64,000 nt of DNA, taken from contig CM056736.1 of NCBI GenBank assembly GCA_029844215.1, forward strand, positions 53,691,562 through 53,755,561. The letters are read 5' to 3'. Shown here one piece after another: positions 37,271 through 50,269 of this stretch. The notes below the pieces were generated by a model. That model was not told the origin of the DNA, did no database searches, and saw nothing but the letters and a program-made list of their open reading frames with translations. Each line of letters starts with the position of its first letter. The stretch's first letter is position 1. Source of the stretch: Przewalskia tangutica. Taxonomy: Eukaryota; Streptophyta; Magnoliopsida; Solanales; Solanaceae. The position numbers and the translations under genes were made by a program.

Positions 37271-38008
37271 GTTTTGGTATGCTTGTTATGATGATCTCAT
37301 TATTGTGTGCTATGCGGATAGCATTGTGATATGTGTGAGTTAGAAACATGCTTAGTTGGGAGGATACGTATGGGGCATGGTAAGTGTGAACCTTAGACTA
37401 TGTCACGGCGAGACCTTAGGGGTAAGGTCGTCTTGAGTTAAAGGTTTATTTTTGACCCTTATCGAGTAGTAGTATCGTGGGATTTATTTGTGTGATAAGT
37501 CAGTGGGTAGTGTGAGATGGAAGTGGTAGCTTTCATAGCGTGAATTAGTAAGATTGTTCGGATCGGGAGCAAGAGTTTGCGCGGTTGGGGTCGGGTTGAG
37601 GACCATTTGCGGGTCAACCGTAACCCGGTTTGGGGTGGGGTCAGTTCTGGGTGGTCCGCCAGGTGGTAGGGTCACGAGGATGCTAGGCCCAAGTTTGTAT
37701 GATCATCGTATGAGTTCGTGGACGCGTTCGACGAGCGGTTCGTAAAGGCGGGAATGGCCTTAAGGAAGTTTGAGGTTAGTAAGATGACCAAGTTTGGAGT
37801 AGTGACTCGGAGGTTTTGAGGCGAGTAATGGCGAAGTATGGTGCGTCTTGGGAGAGTTCAAGCGTTCGAGAAGGGCACGACGAGTAAGGAAAGAAGAGGG
37901 CGTATGTTATTTCGTGGCGGTGTGGCATTGGCAACTTGTTAGAGGAAGTTTATCGTTATTAGACTTGAGAAGGAACATTCGGGACGAATGTTTCTAAGCA
38001 GGGGAGAA
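37271..38008 (+). other. C post-gag spacer and polypurine tract
   Basis: Non-coding; no integrase remnant, unlike A1 and D. It ends GCAGGGGAGAATG at the LTR. Confidence 0.75.
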
Positions 38009-38320
38009 TGTTATAACCAGAAGTTGCAGGGTATGTATGTGAGGGCGTGCGTGCGAAGTACTGGCGAAATTTTGAAAAAGAAAGAAAGATGTGAGTTTTT
38101 GGCGGAAAAGTTTCCGGTTATTTGTGAAGAAAAAGGTTCGTTAATGGAATTGGATTCCCAGTTTGGTATTTGGACTTCTTAAATTATATTAGAATTTTGG
38201 GATTTTATTTTGGAAATGGTCACGTGGGGCCACGGGAGAAATTCTGGTTTTGTGGAGCAGCTTTGTTTTGAGATTCCGGTATTTTGGATATTTTGGAAGA
38301 CGAAATATTCAGGCGAATCG

Positions 38321-38340
38321 GGGCGACACGTGTCACCCCC
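38321..38340 (+). promoter_or_regulatory. U3 palindrome with G-box core, C 3' LTR
   Basis: Arms GGGCGACA and TGTCACCC around CACGTG, a core bound by plant bZIP and bHLH factors. It is the best-preserved example of the shared palindrome. A second G-box (GGTCACGTGGGG) lies at about 38219. Confidence 0.65.
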
Positions 38341-38680
38341 ATGGCACTGGCGAAATATTTATTGCACAACACCCGATTAGAGTCGTTTTCGACGAAGCGT
38401 TTACTAAGCTACGAAGGAAAATTCGGCTATGTCATTTAGTATTTTGCGAATTTTTCCGAGAGGCGGGCGTTTTGGACCAACGAGAGGGCAACACTTGGCA
38501 CCTCTCGTTGGTGGACTGAAAAGGCGGTAGGCCGAATGGATGGGCAAGTTGTGGTAGATATTTGTGTAGATATTTGTGAGGATTTGTGGAGTAGGGTTAG
38601 GGTGCACTTGGCTTGATCTTGGCCTTACACTTGTGTAGCACTTGGCTAGATCTTGGCCATTGGTTGGCCTTTGGCTTTGC

Positions 38681-38688
38681 TATAAATA
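38681..38688 (+). promoter_or_regulatory. TATA box of C 3' LTR
   Basis: TATAAATA after GGCCTTTGGCTTTGC. Confidence 0.8.
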
Positions 38689-41540
38689 CCACTCCCTTGT
38701 GAAGACTTATTCATTCACTCCTCACTTTGTCTAAGTCTTGAAATCCCTCCTCTCCACTTGTTGTTGCTCTCGTCCAACTCCTTCTCCCCTTAGAAAGAGG
38801 CCTTGGCGAGAACACCCTCCCTAGCCTAGTTGTGCTAGCCGAGCCTACCCACTTGGTAGAAAGTTGTCTTCCAGTATTGTTATAATGCCCAAAATACCTT
38901 AGCCTTGTACCTTGTAGTATTCCAAAGATACCTCTTTCGTAGAGTCGGAAATACTACCTTTTGTCCTTTAGTCTCAAACCGAAACCCTAAGAAATCTTCA
39001 TAGTTGGTTGAAGTATTTGAGTAGAAGTTAGTTAGAACTTAAGGGTTGTTTGGAGTGGTTTGGAGCGCATGAGTAGAGCTAAACCTTGCTCGGGATCGAC
39101 ATTATAACTTGGATAATTTTGGGCTTATCGAGGTAATTATCTTGTCCTCTATTGTAATTGGAAATTACATGTTTGTTAGGATATATAGTTGAAGTATACT
39201 ATATATGGAACTATCTTGTATTCGCAATGTCTTTTGACTTAAGCTGAAGAATAAAGAAGGCTTGTATTTACATAGGGTATGTGCGGTAGACTTGTGTAGA
39301 ATTGTACACGTCAGGTTAGGCGTGTAAACCCCCACTGGTTGGCTTGGTAGTGGCCTCGATAGAGGAGGAGATTCTGTTTGTTGCGGGGAGGTCTTGCGAA
39401 TTTTCTATAGAAAGATAGAAACTTGTGTTTTGGGGTTAATAGACGTTTGTGACCTTTATAGGTGAAAGTACTAAGAGTAGCGTATTCTACTCGAGAGTGG
39501 AAAGGGCTAGCAAGGTTGTAGTACTTGGAGCATTTTGCTTATTGTCGATAAATCGTCGCGAGGTATGTGGACCTCTTCCGTCTCTTCTAGCATGATATGT
39601 GTGAACTATGTAGTACGGTAGGCGTACATGTGTTAATGTATTTGATTGTTGTAAAACATAAAGTGTTATAAACGGCTTTATGGGAAGTTGGTTATAATGA
39701 CTTTATGTAGGTAAGAAAATGGTTTCTTGATGTTAGAAGTTAAGAGACTTGATCTTATAAGATAAGAGACTTAACTTATTTGTTTTAACGAGGATGTTTG
39801 TGTGAAACCTCATTCGTGAGTAATGAGTACTTGGTTTTAAAGGGATAATGTTTCTTGATTTCGGAATCGAATGTGTATCGACAGACCACTGCGGCGTTAA
39901 TAAAGGAAAATGTATTGAATAATGATGTGTTGTATTAAAACCAGTAGAAACCTCCATCTGCATAGAAGCTAAGATGAGACAAAATGATATTACATTTTCT
40001 AGATCATGGCTGCTGTAATAAGATCGTTATAAACAAGAATAAACTACTCACGTATATGTCATATGTTACTCAATTGTTCTAAAAGGAATCAAGTGATTAA
40101 GTTTGGGAACTATGAAACCATTTGAAAAATGAGAAGCTTGAGTAATTGAAACTAGGCAAACTGGAACTTAGGAAAAGAATGTTGTTACTTGGTTTTGAAA
40201 AGGAAGGTGGGTTGGTCATTCTAATACTACGGGTATCGGGTGACTCTTATAAAAGAAATGGATCTCTTTTAAAAGAACTTAACGTATGTAGTACTTTGGG
40301 GTTAAAAACCCGGACTTTGGCATAAAATGAAAGTACTTTGAGTTGTGTGAAACTTGCCTATGCTTGTTGTTGTGAAACTTGCCTATGCTTGTGATGATAG
40401 CCTTTATTGTACAAGCGTTGTGTTTACGTGTTACGCGCTCTCGATAGAGTCGGTTGGTAGTTGAGAACTTACTTGGATGTGCGGCGGTGGCGGAGAAATT
40501 CCGCAATGCGTTCTTGATAGTATTATTGTTGTTAATCGCTTTGGACATCGACACGATGCGTGGCGCGCGGGTATGCTTCCATTTTGGTTAAGGTCTTGTG
40601 GTTAATCGCTTTGGATATCTTGACACGACGCGTAGCGCGCGGGTATGTTTCCATTTCGATTATCGCGTGATTTCCTTTTTGGACATCGACCGCGATCGTA
40701 GCGCGCGGGTATCGTCCATTTGGAAAGTTGTCTTATTGTTTCCCTTTGGACATCGACACGATCGTAGCGCCGCGGGTATCGTCCATTTGGAAAGTTGTCT
40801 TATTGTTTCTTGGACATACCGACACGATCGTAGCGCGCGGGTATGCTTCCATTTGGATTCTTTGTCTTGTTGTTGAGGTCATGGACATGTCTACACCGAT
40901 GCGAATTAGGGGCATGTGGCCATGGGACATTGGTATTATTGTTGCATCATGGACATGTCTACACCGTCTGTATTCGAGGCATGCGCCATAATCACGAACT
41001 GATTGATGTGGTGGGCGTGAGACCCATAGTTATATTGGGTGATGATTGTTTTATGTTGTGAATCGTAGTTTGGTTATCATACATGTCTCTCGCTTTATAG
41101 ACTAGTATGATTTCATTCTGATATTATGCGATTCACATACTTGGTACTGTTATCGACCTCCTTGGCCGCGTTAATCTGCCGCGGTAGGTACATCGATCGT
41201 GGATCCTCGTTCATAGGATCACGATTCAGCGCATTTGAAGCTCCGTTTCTCGGAGGCTTATCTTTTAGTAGGTGTTCCCCGAGTTGTAGGTTCTTGTACA
41301 TTCGTATGGCGAGCCACTGTCCGTCATAGTCGTGTATATCTTAAGTGCCCAGTACTATTGTAGGCGGGGTTGTAAAAGGATTAAGCTTCGTGTTTTATGT
41401 ATATCGAAGGCAATGTTTTTGGTTGCTTTGTTTATTTATTATATCTCTTGTTAAATGACTCATGTTTTATGTTCGCTGATTTTCTACGATGTATGTATCA
41501 CTAGGGTGCAGGGTAAGGCACGAACTGTCGTTACACTTAC

Positions 41541-43372
41541 TTTGGAATTTAAGAAAATTCAATACTTGTTATTAATGATCTTATTAAAGTAGTCATGATC
41601 TAGGAAATGTAATACAATTTTGTCTTATCTTAGCTTCTATGCAGATGGAGGTTTCTACTGGTTTTAATAATAATTAATTAGTCAATACATTTTCCTTTAT
41701 TAACGCTCAGATGGTTTGTTCGATACTTATTCTCATTTCCAAATCAATATAACTTATTCCTTTTAAAACCCAATTACCCATTTCTCATAAATGCGGTTTC
41801 ACAACTTTTAACACAAACCAAGTCCTTAATAATTCACATCAAGTCATTTATAAGTTAAGTCTCTTATCTTTTAAAACCACAAACCATTTCTTTACCTACA
41901 TAAAGTTGTTATAACAAACTTCCCATAAAGCCGTTATAACACTTTATGTTTTAAACCAACCAAATTCGTTTAGCACACGACGTCTCTGCATACTACATAG
42001 TTCACACAATCATGCTAGAAAAGATAGGAAGAGGTTCACATACCTCGCGACGATTATCGACAATTAGCAAAACGCTCAAAAATCTTGTAACCGCTAGCCT
42101 TTTCCACCCTCCAAGTAGAATACGCTACTCGTAGTACTTCAACTATAAAGGCCACAAAACGCCTATCAACTTCTAGATCCCTTCGTGAACATTTCTAAAT
42201 ACAAGGTTCCATATTCTACGGAAAATTCGCGCCTCCCCGCAACCACATAAATCTCCTCTATCAAGGCCCGCTACCAAGCCAACAACTCCAAGGGGGTTAC
42301 ACGTCTAACCGGACGTGTACAACACTGCCCCACAATAATACTACAAGTCTACTGTAAATACAGTACAATGTAAAACCAATTCAATCCTTTATAATCATCC
42401 ATTCAATATATCTTATACTCAATTCTAAACTACTACAATATGTAATATTCAATTACAATAGAGGGACATAGATCATTACCTCGATAAGCCCAAAATTATC
42501 CAAGATTATAAGTCGATCCTGAGCAACGTTTAGCTCCAATTCCTTACGCTCCAACCCGCTCCAAGCAACCCTTAGAACTTCCTAACCAACTCCTCTTCAA
42601 GATCCAACTCCAAAAAGTGAAGAACACTTAGGCTACAATTTGGCAATGTTTCGGCCAAGGGGCATATCTAAGGCTAGGGGTGTGAAATCTTTTCCAACTC
42701 TTGGTACACAATCTTCCTAACACCCTAAGGAAGAACACTTAAAACTTTAAGAATTTTTGGACAACGTTTGCTCAAGAATCATGGCCAAAGCCGAGAGCAC
42801 ACAAGAAAGGAGGATTTTCAAGACTTGAAACTTTCTAAATGATGGATGAATAAGTCTTGCAACAAGGGGTATTTATAGAGAAATCGAGGCCAAGATTAAA
42901 GCAAGTGTAAGGTGAGGATTGGGTACATGTGTGTGGGTAAACTACCAACCAAATGTCCACCACAAAATGGGACAAGTGGCTTGCCACTTGTCCCCACATA
43001 AAACGCTCAGTGTCTCCGAATTGGCCATAGGCCACGTGGGGTGACACATGTCGCCCCTACTCGTCCAAAATATTTCGCCTTCCCAAAATATCCGTAATGC
43101 CAAAATCCAAAAATAAAGTGGGCCCAAAGCAGTAAATTTCTCCGTGGCCCCACGTGACCAATTCCGGAAATAAAATCCCATAATTCTCAAATATTCCAAA
43201 AAGTCCGAATACCAAATCTGGGAATCCAATTCCCTTTAACGAACATTTTTCCTTCACAAAATTCGGAAACTTTTCCGTCGAAAAATCACATCCTTATTTT
43301 TTTTCCAAAATTACTGTCGTATTCTCGTACGTACGTCCTCACATACATACCCTGGAACTACGGGGTGTAACA
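41541..43372 (-). repeat. F 3' LTR, part 2 (U3 side)
   Basis: Continues from 32308 after the C insertion; nearly identical to 58850-60692. Minus strand starts TGTTACACCCCGTAGTTCC at 43372. TATA box 42870-42877; U3 palindrome 43038-43057. Confidence 0.92.
42870..42877 (-). promoter_or_regulatory. TATA box of F 3' LTR
   Basis: Minus-strand TATAAATA, same context as 60173-60180. Confidence 0.8.
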
Positions 43373-43404
43373 TTCTTCCCCCCTTAGAAACATTCGTCCC
43401 GAAT
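43373..43404 (-). other. F polypurine tract
   Basis: Minus strand CTAAGGGGGGAAGAATG against the LTR. E inserted 32 bases inside. Confidence 0.85.
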
Positions 43405-44034
43405 TGTCACGACCCGACCCCGGATCCGTGGCCGGTGCCTTGACCCGGGCACCCTTGTGACACAACATCAGAGAAAACCAGCGGAATATAAACTCAAAAT
43501 AAAACAACCATAATGGTATAAATAGTCTAGCCCAAAATGGCTACCCCAAAAGTACATACAACCGAACAGCTATATCCTTTAACAACCCAAGTTATGACAA
43601 GACTACAGGCCTCTAAGAATGAGTAATACTATGACGGACAGGCCGTCATGCCTCGAATGTACAAAATATCAACAACACCAGGAGAACCATACCAAAAGTC
43701 GAGCTCAAGAAATGGAGCTCGACACTGAGTAAAAGATCCTAGGAATGAGGATCTACCACCCTTTCCTTACCGCGACATGAACGCAGCCCTTCGGCGAAGG
43801 GTCGACACAACGTACCAAGTATGTAAAACTGGAAAATACTGTAGTAATATCACAAGTCAAAGATAAGCTGGAGTCATAGATAAAATCAATTTCCTTGCAC
43901 TGTGCCTTACTAACAATGAGAGTAACGAGTATAAAACTTATAGCATAAAAATAGGAGGCTCACGATCAAAACAGGGTACCTCGCCCGTAGTATCATTAAG
44001 CAATCCTACTCCTGGGACTATTTCACCCGCATAG

Positions 44035-44422
44035 GTCCTGTGGACCCGCATGAGGTCATCCGCCTCGTCATGGGACTATTTCACCCGCATGGGACTATTT
44101 CACCCGCATGGATCCTGTGGACCCGCATGAGTACCATCAGACTCGCATGGGACTATTTCACCCGCATGGATCCTGTGGTCCGGATCCGCATGAGTGCAAG
44201 CGTCGCACTCGCATCATGGGTAGCAAATCCATGGCATAGATAATAACCCGGGGTTTACCCCGTAATAATACAAATATATAACATAGCTCATCCGGCTATC
44301 ATATCATACATAAGCACTACCGGCCTATCATATCACAACATAAGCACTACCGGCCTATCATATCACAACATAAGCACTACCGGCCTATCATATCATACAT
44401 AAGCACTACCGGCCTATCATAT
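44035..44422 (-). repeat. Two tandem-repeat blocks in E
   Basis: 44035-44215 repeats GGGACTATTTCACCCGCATG-type units. 44292-44422 repeats CATAAGCACTACCGGCCTAT-type ~30-bp units about four times. Confidence 0.85.
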
Positions 44423-45834
44423 CATAAGCAAGTTAAGAAATCCCCTAACTTCTTATTAACATTATTAATATATCCTCTCATTTTAGTATCCTAAGGCACT
44501 AACATGTCTTTTAATAGAAAATCCGGGAATTCAACCCAAGTACCATGTACTTCTAACTTTTTAAGAAAAACTCTTTTTATACAAAGATTCCAAGATACTA
44601 TTCACCATAGTATCAAGTTACGATTTCTTTTCAAGACAAGTCACATTTCCTTTTAGAAATATAATAGGCTTCTAAATCAAGTGACTTCATTTCCTTTAAA
44701 ACCTTAGGCAACCAATGCCTAAAAATCAATTCACCTTTCTAAGTTTCAAATCCTTTACCCGTACTTGTTTTAATTAGAGTAAACCTTTCCTTGTGAACCT
44801 TTCAAGAAAACTAATATAACCAACTTCCCATAAAGCCATTATATTAGCGTTATCCCTTTGTCAAATACATTTTCCCTAAATCCAAGGGACTTATACTTTT
44901 GAAATGAAACAAGTATCATATACTTTAAAACAAGTGTAGATTATCAATTCTTGTACGTATACCGTACTACATAGATACAACTATTCATGCTCAAGAGATA
45001 GGAAAGCTCTACATACCTCTTCGGTCAATCCACTTGCTAAGTCCAACTACCGCAAGTAATATGTCAACCTATAACAACCATAGTGTGTTTATTAACCTCT
45101 AATTCCAATGTAGAATTTCCAAATTCAAGTTATCAATTCCTAAGGAAAATTGGGCAGCATTTCCTTTGTTTCTACTCACTTTGCCACCTTTTCAAAGGCC
45201 GATTTTTCAACATTCAAACGCCTCATTGAGGCCCAACAACCAAACCAACACAAAGGGGATTACACACCTAATCTTGGGTGTGTAAAATTCTGCCCCATTA
45301 GTTATAATAGTACACTTAACAATTCTAAAGTGGTTTTTAGGCTACAACATGCTCATAATATTTCTTTAGCCAAATCCTTCATATCCAACCCACATTTCTA
45401 GCATGCAATGACTCTAAGAGCATTATTTACCACCATAAGTATTTTCTTCTTAACATGCAACTCTATAAACTAATAATAGAGGAAGAATCATTACCTTAGA
45501 GCTTTAGCCAAATTTATCCAACAATTTTCTAGCCTTTCTACCAAGAATACCACCACCACCACCTTCACAAGTTAACCACAAGCTTCCTTCTTGTCTTTTA
45601 ATTTTTCAGATTTTTCCTAAGGCTAGATTGTCTCTTGGATTTTTTGAGAGAAGGAGGAGCTTGAAATATTTAGAGAGAAGGAAGAGGTTATTCAAAGAGA
45701 GAGATGACAAATGACCAAGTATTTAAGACTTGGTCAATATATTGCATGTAAAAATCAGATGGGGGGGACACTTGTCCCCCACTCAGGCCCTTTCAAAAGA
45801 TAAATCTGACTTTTTCTAAGTTTTTCCGCCTGAT

Positions 45835-46015
45835 TTCCCGCCTCGGCGCCGCGGCCCTGCTTCCCGGCGCCGCGGCGCCGCAACTCCTGCGGACCCTCGG
45901 ATCTTCCGGCGCCATGGCCCTGCTTCCCGGTGCCGCGACTCTGAAATTTCAGCGACCGCCGGGTTTCCGGCGCGCGGCCTCTGTGCCTGGCGCTGAGGCC
46001 TCGATCGCGTCCGTT
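45835..46015 (-). repeat. GC-rich imperfect duplication at the start of E
   Basis: GGCCCTGCTTCCCGG occurs at 45853-45867 and 45916-45930, 63 bases apart, each next to GGCGCC-type palindromic stretches. The other LTR families lack this block. Arginine-rich frames across it (45755-46058) come from composition. Confidence 0.8.
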
Positions 46016-46040
46016 CCGAACCACGGGGTATAACACGAAT

Positions 46041-46497
46041 GTTCCTTCTAAGTCTCAAAACATACCTGCGCCGGTATAGTCTTCACTACTATACTTACCA
46101 AACCAATCATGCCACTAATGGCCATAGTCTAATCATATGCGCAAAACTCAATCCAAGCCAACGAGGAATCACCTCTAACGTGTATAACAACACAAAATCT
46201 TCCACCCATGGTCTAAAGGATACTCCCTTCGCATCTTCACTTCACCACAAAATGATCTCCTTTATTCTGTTAACACACGTTCACTTCTTTCCTTACTCGT
46301 CGTACCCTTCTCGTACACCCGAACTCTCTCTAGTACACGTACCATACTCCAGTCATCGCTTCAGTTTCCAAAACCTTGGAGTCACTACCTCCAAACTTGG
46401 TCATCTACAAGCCTCTCATTCCCTTAAGGCCATTCCCGGCCTTCACGATCCGATTCTGGTCGAACGCATCAACGAACTCGTGCGATGGTTACCTAAA
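46041..46497 (-). other. F interior, post-gag segment before D
   Basis: Non-coding; collinear in reverse complement with A0 (150-570) and C (37700-37990). A 161-codon plus-strand frame (46039-46524) is incidental. Ends in the D target duplication CTAAA (46493-46497). Confidence 0.7.
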
Positions 46498-49400
46498 TGT
46501 CACGACCCGTTCCGGGGCACGTGACTGGTGCCTTACCCGGGCACCCAAGTAGTCATACATCAGAGAAAATCAGCGGAACATAAAACAATAACATGAAGCT
46601 AATGTAATAAGACAGTGAAATAAGAAGACAGGCTAACCAAAAACGGTTACCTTCAGTATATATAAATAACAATTTGAACAGTTACATCCCATTACAACCA
46701 CCTTACAGCGATACTACATGACCTCTACGAATGATATGATAACAACGACGGCGGGGCCGTCATACCACGAATGTAGCACTACAACAACAGGGACTATACG
46801 AAGATAAGCCTCCGAGAAACGGAGCTTTCCCAACGTGGCGTGACCCTAAGAGCGAGGATCAACGACTGGTGTACCTTTACCTGCGGCATGAACGCAGCCC
46901 CCCGAAGGAGGTCAGTACAACAGGTACCGAGTATGTGAAACTAAAAATAAATACTGTAAATGAAATCATAGTAGTCTATATAAAGCGGGAGACATGTATG
47001 ATAACCAAACTACAGTTCACAATAAATAAGCAGTCATGTCAAGTCAGGGACTCACGCCCTCAAAGTCATCACAATAGAACCGTACGGGGTAAGTACGAAG
47101 GCATAGCCGACTACTAAGACCCACAGTACCAAAAATGCCATAAACTGTATCACGAGGTCTTTCTAGACCGCACCACATGATCGAAGCTGGCCATTCGCCC
47201 GCAGTATCACTGTGCGCGTCTATCCCTGGAACTTACCGTATCTCCGCATAGGTCACACACAGACCCGCATGAGGTATTCCTCGAATCATGGTCCCAGACC
47301 GCCTGAGGTATACCCCGCATCGGAGGCAGCTTAACCCCCGGTATCTGCATGGACTTTCGCAGCCCGCATAGTCCCTCAAGGATCGCATAGTCCCTCAAAG
47401 ACCGCATAGAGCATCCCCCGCATCGGGCTAAACACCCGGAATGATCAATCCTGGAGCATACCGCTGCTCCGCATAGTCTCATAGACCGCATAGGCCGTAT
47501 AGACCCGCATCAAGGGTGGCAAGCCCTCGGTATAATAAGTCAAGGGGGTATGTGATACAATAACGATAACGGGCTTAACGTTTAACAACGTAAGCACAAG
47601 AATGACCCCCTTACATAACAATCACAAGATACTAACACACGTAGCATCCTAACATGTTTACTTATCAAATCAACAAGAAAGTATTACAAGGTTATCACAA
47701 ACCAACACAATCAAGTTATTCACACAAGGTACTTTATGCTAACAAGTTCGGGTATCTATCCCCAAAGTACTTCATACATTAACTCTTTAAAAGATCCGTT
47801 TCTTTCACAGAAGTCACACAATACCCGTAGTATAAAATAGAGTGACTGTCTTTTTAAGTAAACAAAAACACTTCCCTTTGTAAAATCAAGTAACAACATT
47901 ATTTTCCAAACGTCCAAGTTTGCCTAATTTCAAATGTTCACGTTTCTTATTTTAGAAAGGTTTCGTAGTTCATAGTCTTATTCATTTAAGAATATAATTC
48001 TCTTTTAAACAATCTGAGAAACATATGCCCTATATGTGAGTAGGTTATTCTTGTTCATAATCAATCTTATTAAGCAGCCATGATCTAGGAAATGTAGTAT
48101 CATTTTGTCTCATCTTAGCTTCTATGCAGATGGAGGTTTCTACTGGTTTTAATAATACTTCATTAATCAAAACATTTCCCTTTATTAACGCTGCAGTGGT
48201 TTGTCGGTACTCATTCTGATTTCCGAAATCAGTAAAACATTATTCCTTTTAAAAACCAAGTACTCATTACTCACGAATGAGGTTTCACACAAAATTCATA
48301 TTAATTTAATTAAGTCAAGTCTCTTATCTTTTAAGATCAAGTCTCTTAACTTCTAAAATCAATAAATCATTCATTTTATCTCTCTTAAGCCGTTATACCT
48401 AACTTCCCATAACGTTAGTATAACTCTTAAGTTTTTAAAACCAAGTATTACTCTCCTTTCAAAAACAGTTCTTAAGTCTCTTGAAATACTTCAAGATTCT
48501 TATTATTCGGGCTTAAGTCAAAAGACATTTTCGTACAACTACGTTCAATTAGCACGCGTACGTCTACCGTACTATATATATATATTCTTTTAAAATATCA
48601 TGCTCAAGAGGATAGGAAGAATCACATACCTCGCGACGATTATCGACTATAAGCAAATCGCTCCACGGCTATAACCCGGCTAGCCTGGTCCACCTTTCAA
48701 GTAGCACATGCTACTCACAGAACATTCAACCTATAAAGGTTATACAAGTCTATCAAAGTCTAGACTACTCGGTAGAATAAATCTAGATACAAGATTCTAC
48801 GGAAATTTGGGCAGCCCTTCCCTTCCCGTCAAACTACACAAGTCTCTTTATGTCTGATCTATATAAGTGATCAAATTCTCTTCTTTAAATTCCGGCTTAA
48901 GTCCAAAGACATTGCCGCAAAACTAAGTTCAGTTCTATATATAGTATACTTCAACTATATATTCCTACAACATGTAATTTCCAATTACAATAGGGGGACA
49001 AGATATTTACCTCGATAAGCCCAAAATTATCCAAGTTTAATGTCGCTCCTGAGCACCGTTTAGCTCCAACTCTGTGCGCTCCAACCCGCTCCAAACCACC
49101 CTTAGAAGTTCTAACCAACTTCTACTTAATACTCCAACCAACTATGGAGATTTTCCCTAGGGTTTCGGTTTGAGACAAAAAGGACATCTGGTAGTATTTC
49201 AGACTCTACGTATAGAGGTATCTTTGGAATACTACAAGGTATACGGCTAAGGTATTTTGGGTATAGTAACAATACTTTGGAGAGTATTTCTACCAAGAGG
49301 GGGGTATTTATACGAGACAACGCCACAAAGGGGGGGTGTATACCCCTCGGTCAACCCCACTAGGAGGGGGGGGGTACTCTCGGCGAGGGAAGGGACTCTC

Positions 49401-49912
49401 GGCCGGGCCTCTCAAAGGGGAGGGAGGCTAGGCGAGACCTCAACACAAAGGGGAGCTCTCAAGACTTAGAGATTTTTGGATGAAGAAGTATTCAAAGGGG
49501 AGGGTATTTATAGGTCAAGCGAGACTGACGAGGCCAAGATGAAGCCAAGTGCTATGCAAGTGTAGGGCCAAGATATGCCCAAGTGCCCCTCTAGTCCCTA
49601 CTCCTTAAAACCCTCACAAATATCCTACCAACCCCAAGTTGGTTGGTCCATGTGCCCCACTTTTCCGCCAATGAGAGAGGTTCCAGTGGCGCCTCCTCGT
49701 TGGTCCAACACGTTTCGTCTCTCGGAAAAATCCGCAAAAATTAAAAATGACATAGCCGGAATTTTCCCTTCGCAAGTTGTGTAAAACGTTTCGTCGAAAA
49801 ACGACTCTAATCGGGTGTTGTGCACAAAAATAATTCGGCCAAGCCTACTTAAAAGCCCAAACTTTTCTACGTACGTCCTTACGTACATACTCTGGAAATA
49901 CGGGGTATAACA
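46498..49912 (-). repeat. D 3' LTR (3415 bp)
   Basis: Minus strand TGTTATACCCCGTATTTCC at 49912 to CGGGTCGTGACA at 46498. TATA box 49505-49512. The U3 palindrome near 49672-49702 is damaged relative to the 5' LTR. SL1 46805-46826, SL2 46746-46763. A block of CCGCATAG-type repeats lies at 47210-47520. It contains a 57-bp segment near 48500-48560 that the 5' LTR lacks. Confidence 0.95.
49505..49512 (-). promoter_or_regulatory. TATA box of D 3' LTR
   Basis: Minus-strand TATAAATA preceded by a GCTTGACC-like sequence. A second TATAAATA lies about 200 bases downstream near 49303-49310. Confidence 0.75.
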
Positions 49913-50269
49913 TTCTCCCCTCCTTAGAAACATTCGTCCCGAATGTTCCTTCTAAGTCTCAAAACAAACGTGCGCCAGTATAGGCTTCACTACTATACTT
50001 ACGAAACAATCACGCCACGTAGCCCACGAAACAACTTGCGCAAAAATACTTACATCCAAGTCCACGAGGAAACACCTCTAACATCACCACAAACACCTCT
50101 CTCCGGGGTCTAAAATATACTTCCTTCGCACCTTCTCTTTACAAAAGAAATGATCACCTCTATGCTCGCCATACATGCTCGCTTCTTCCCTTACGTGTCG
50201 TACCCTTCTTGTACACTCGAACTCTTACCACATTTCTGTTACTGCTTCAGTTTCCAAAACTCGTCACAC
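49913..50269 (-). other. D polypurine tract and 3' untranslated interior
   Basis: Minus strand TCTAAGGAGGGGAGAATG next to the LTR, with the CGGGACGAATG/CATTCG inverted repeat. No coding signal. Confidence 0.75.

Larger units (their letters stand above)
32309..41535 (+). mobile_element. Element C: gag-only Ty3/gypsy element
   Basis: LTRs 32309-35869 and 38009-41535, interior 35870-38008 (2.14 kb) with primer-binding site, decayed gag and polypurine tract, and no pol. It lies in the F 3' LTR; the uninterrupted sequence is seen at 58835-58860. Right flank CTTAC (41536-41540); left flank reads CTTCT (32304-32308), with the difference falling on the CTG formed at the junction. The LTRs end TTACA, not TGACA as in the other families. 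Confidence 0.92.
38009..41535 (+). repeat. C 3' LTR (3527 bp)
   Basis: Same composite structure as the 5' LTR. The first palindrome here is clean, GGGCGACACGTGTCACCCC (38321-38339, CACGTG core); the second has CGAGAGG/CCTCTCG arms (38481-38507). TATA box 38681-38688. Two copies of the 25-bp unit are at 40345-40395. Confidence 0.92.
43405..46035 (-). mobile_element. E: solo LTR (2631 bp) with perfect target duplication
   Basis: Minus strand TGTTATACCCCGTGG at 46035 to CGGGTCGTGACA at 43405, flanked by CGAAT at 43400-43404 and 46036-46040. No interior, primer site or partner LTR, so it is the product of LTR-LTR recombination of a former complete element. The body matches the B 5' LTR. SL1 (43698-43723) and SL2 (43631-43649) are perfect stems here. 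TATTTAA near 45720 is the promoter candidate, and the U3 palindrome is at 45761-45780. Its first ~190 bases are unusually GC-rich. Confidence 0.95.

Noticed and set aside
44035..44422. Possible centromeric satellite
   Set aside because: Units of about 30 bp, few copies, confined to one LTR; no 150-180 bp monomers seen anywhere in the window.
43405..46035. E as the 3' LTR of the element that contains D
   Set aside because: Its own CGAAT duplication and its similarity to B, not to the LTR at 57096-60692, show that it is a separate solo LTR; the F LTR lies further left.
45755..46058. Arg/Gly-rich frames on the minus strand
   Set aside because: Produced by the GC-rich head of the E LTR; composition, not coding.
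49303..49310. Second TATA box of D as an alternative promoter
   Set aside because: It lies downstream of the box that matches the other LTRs in position and context; no further support.
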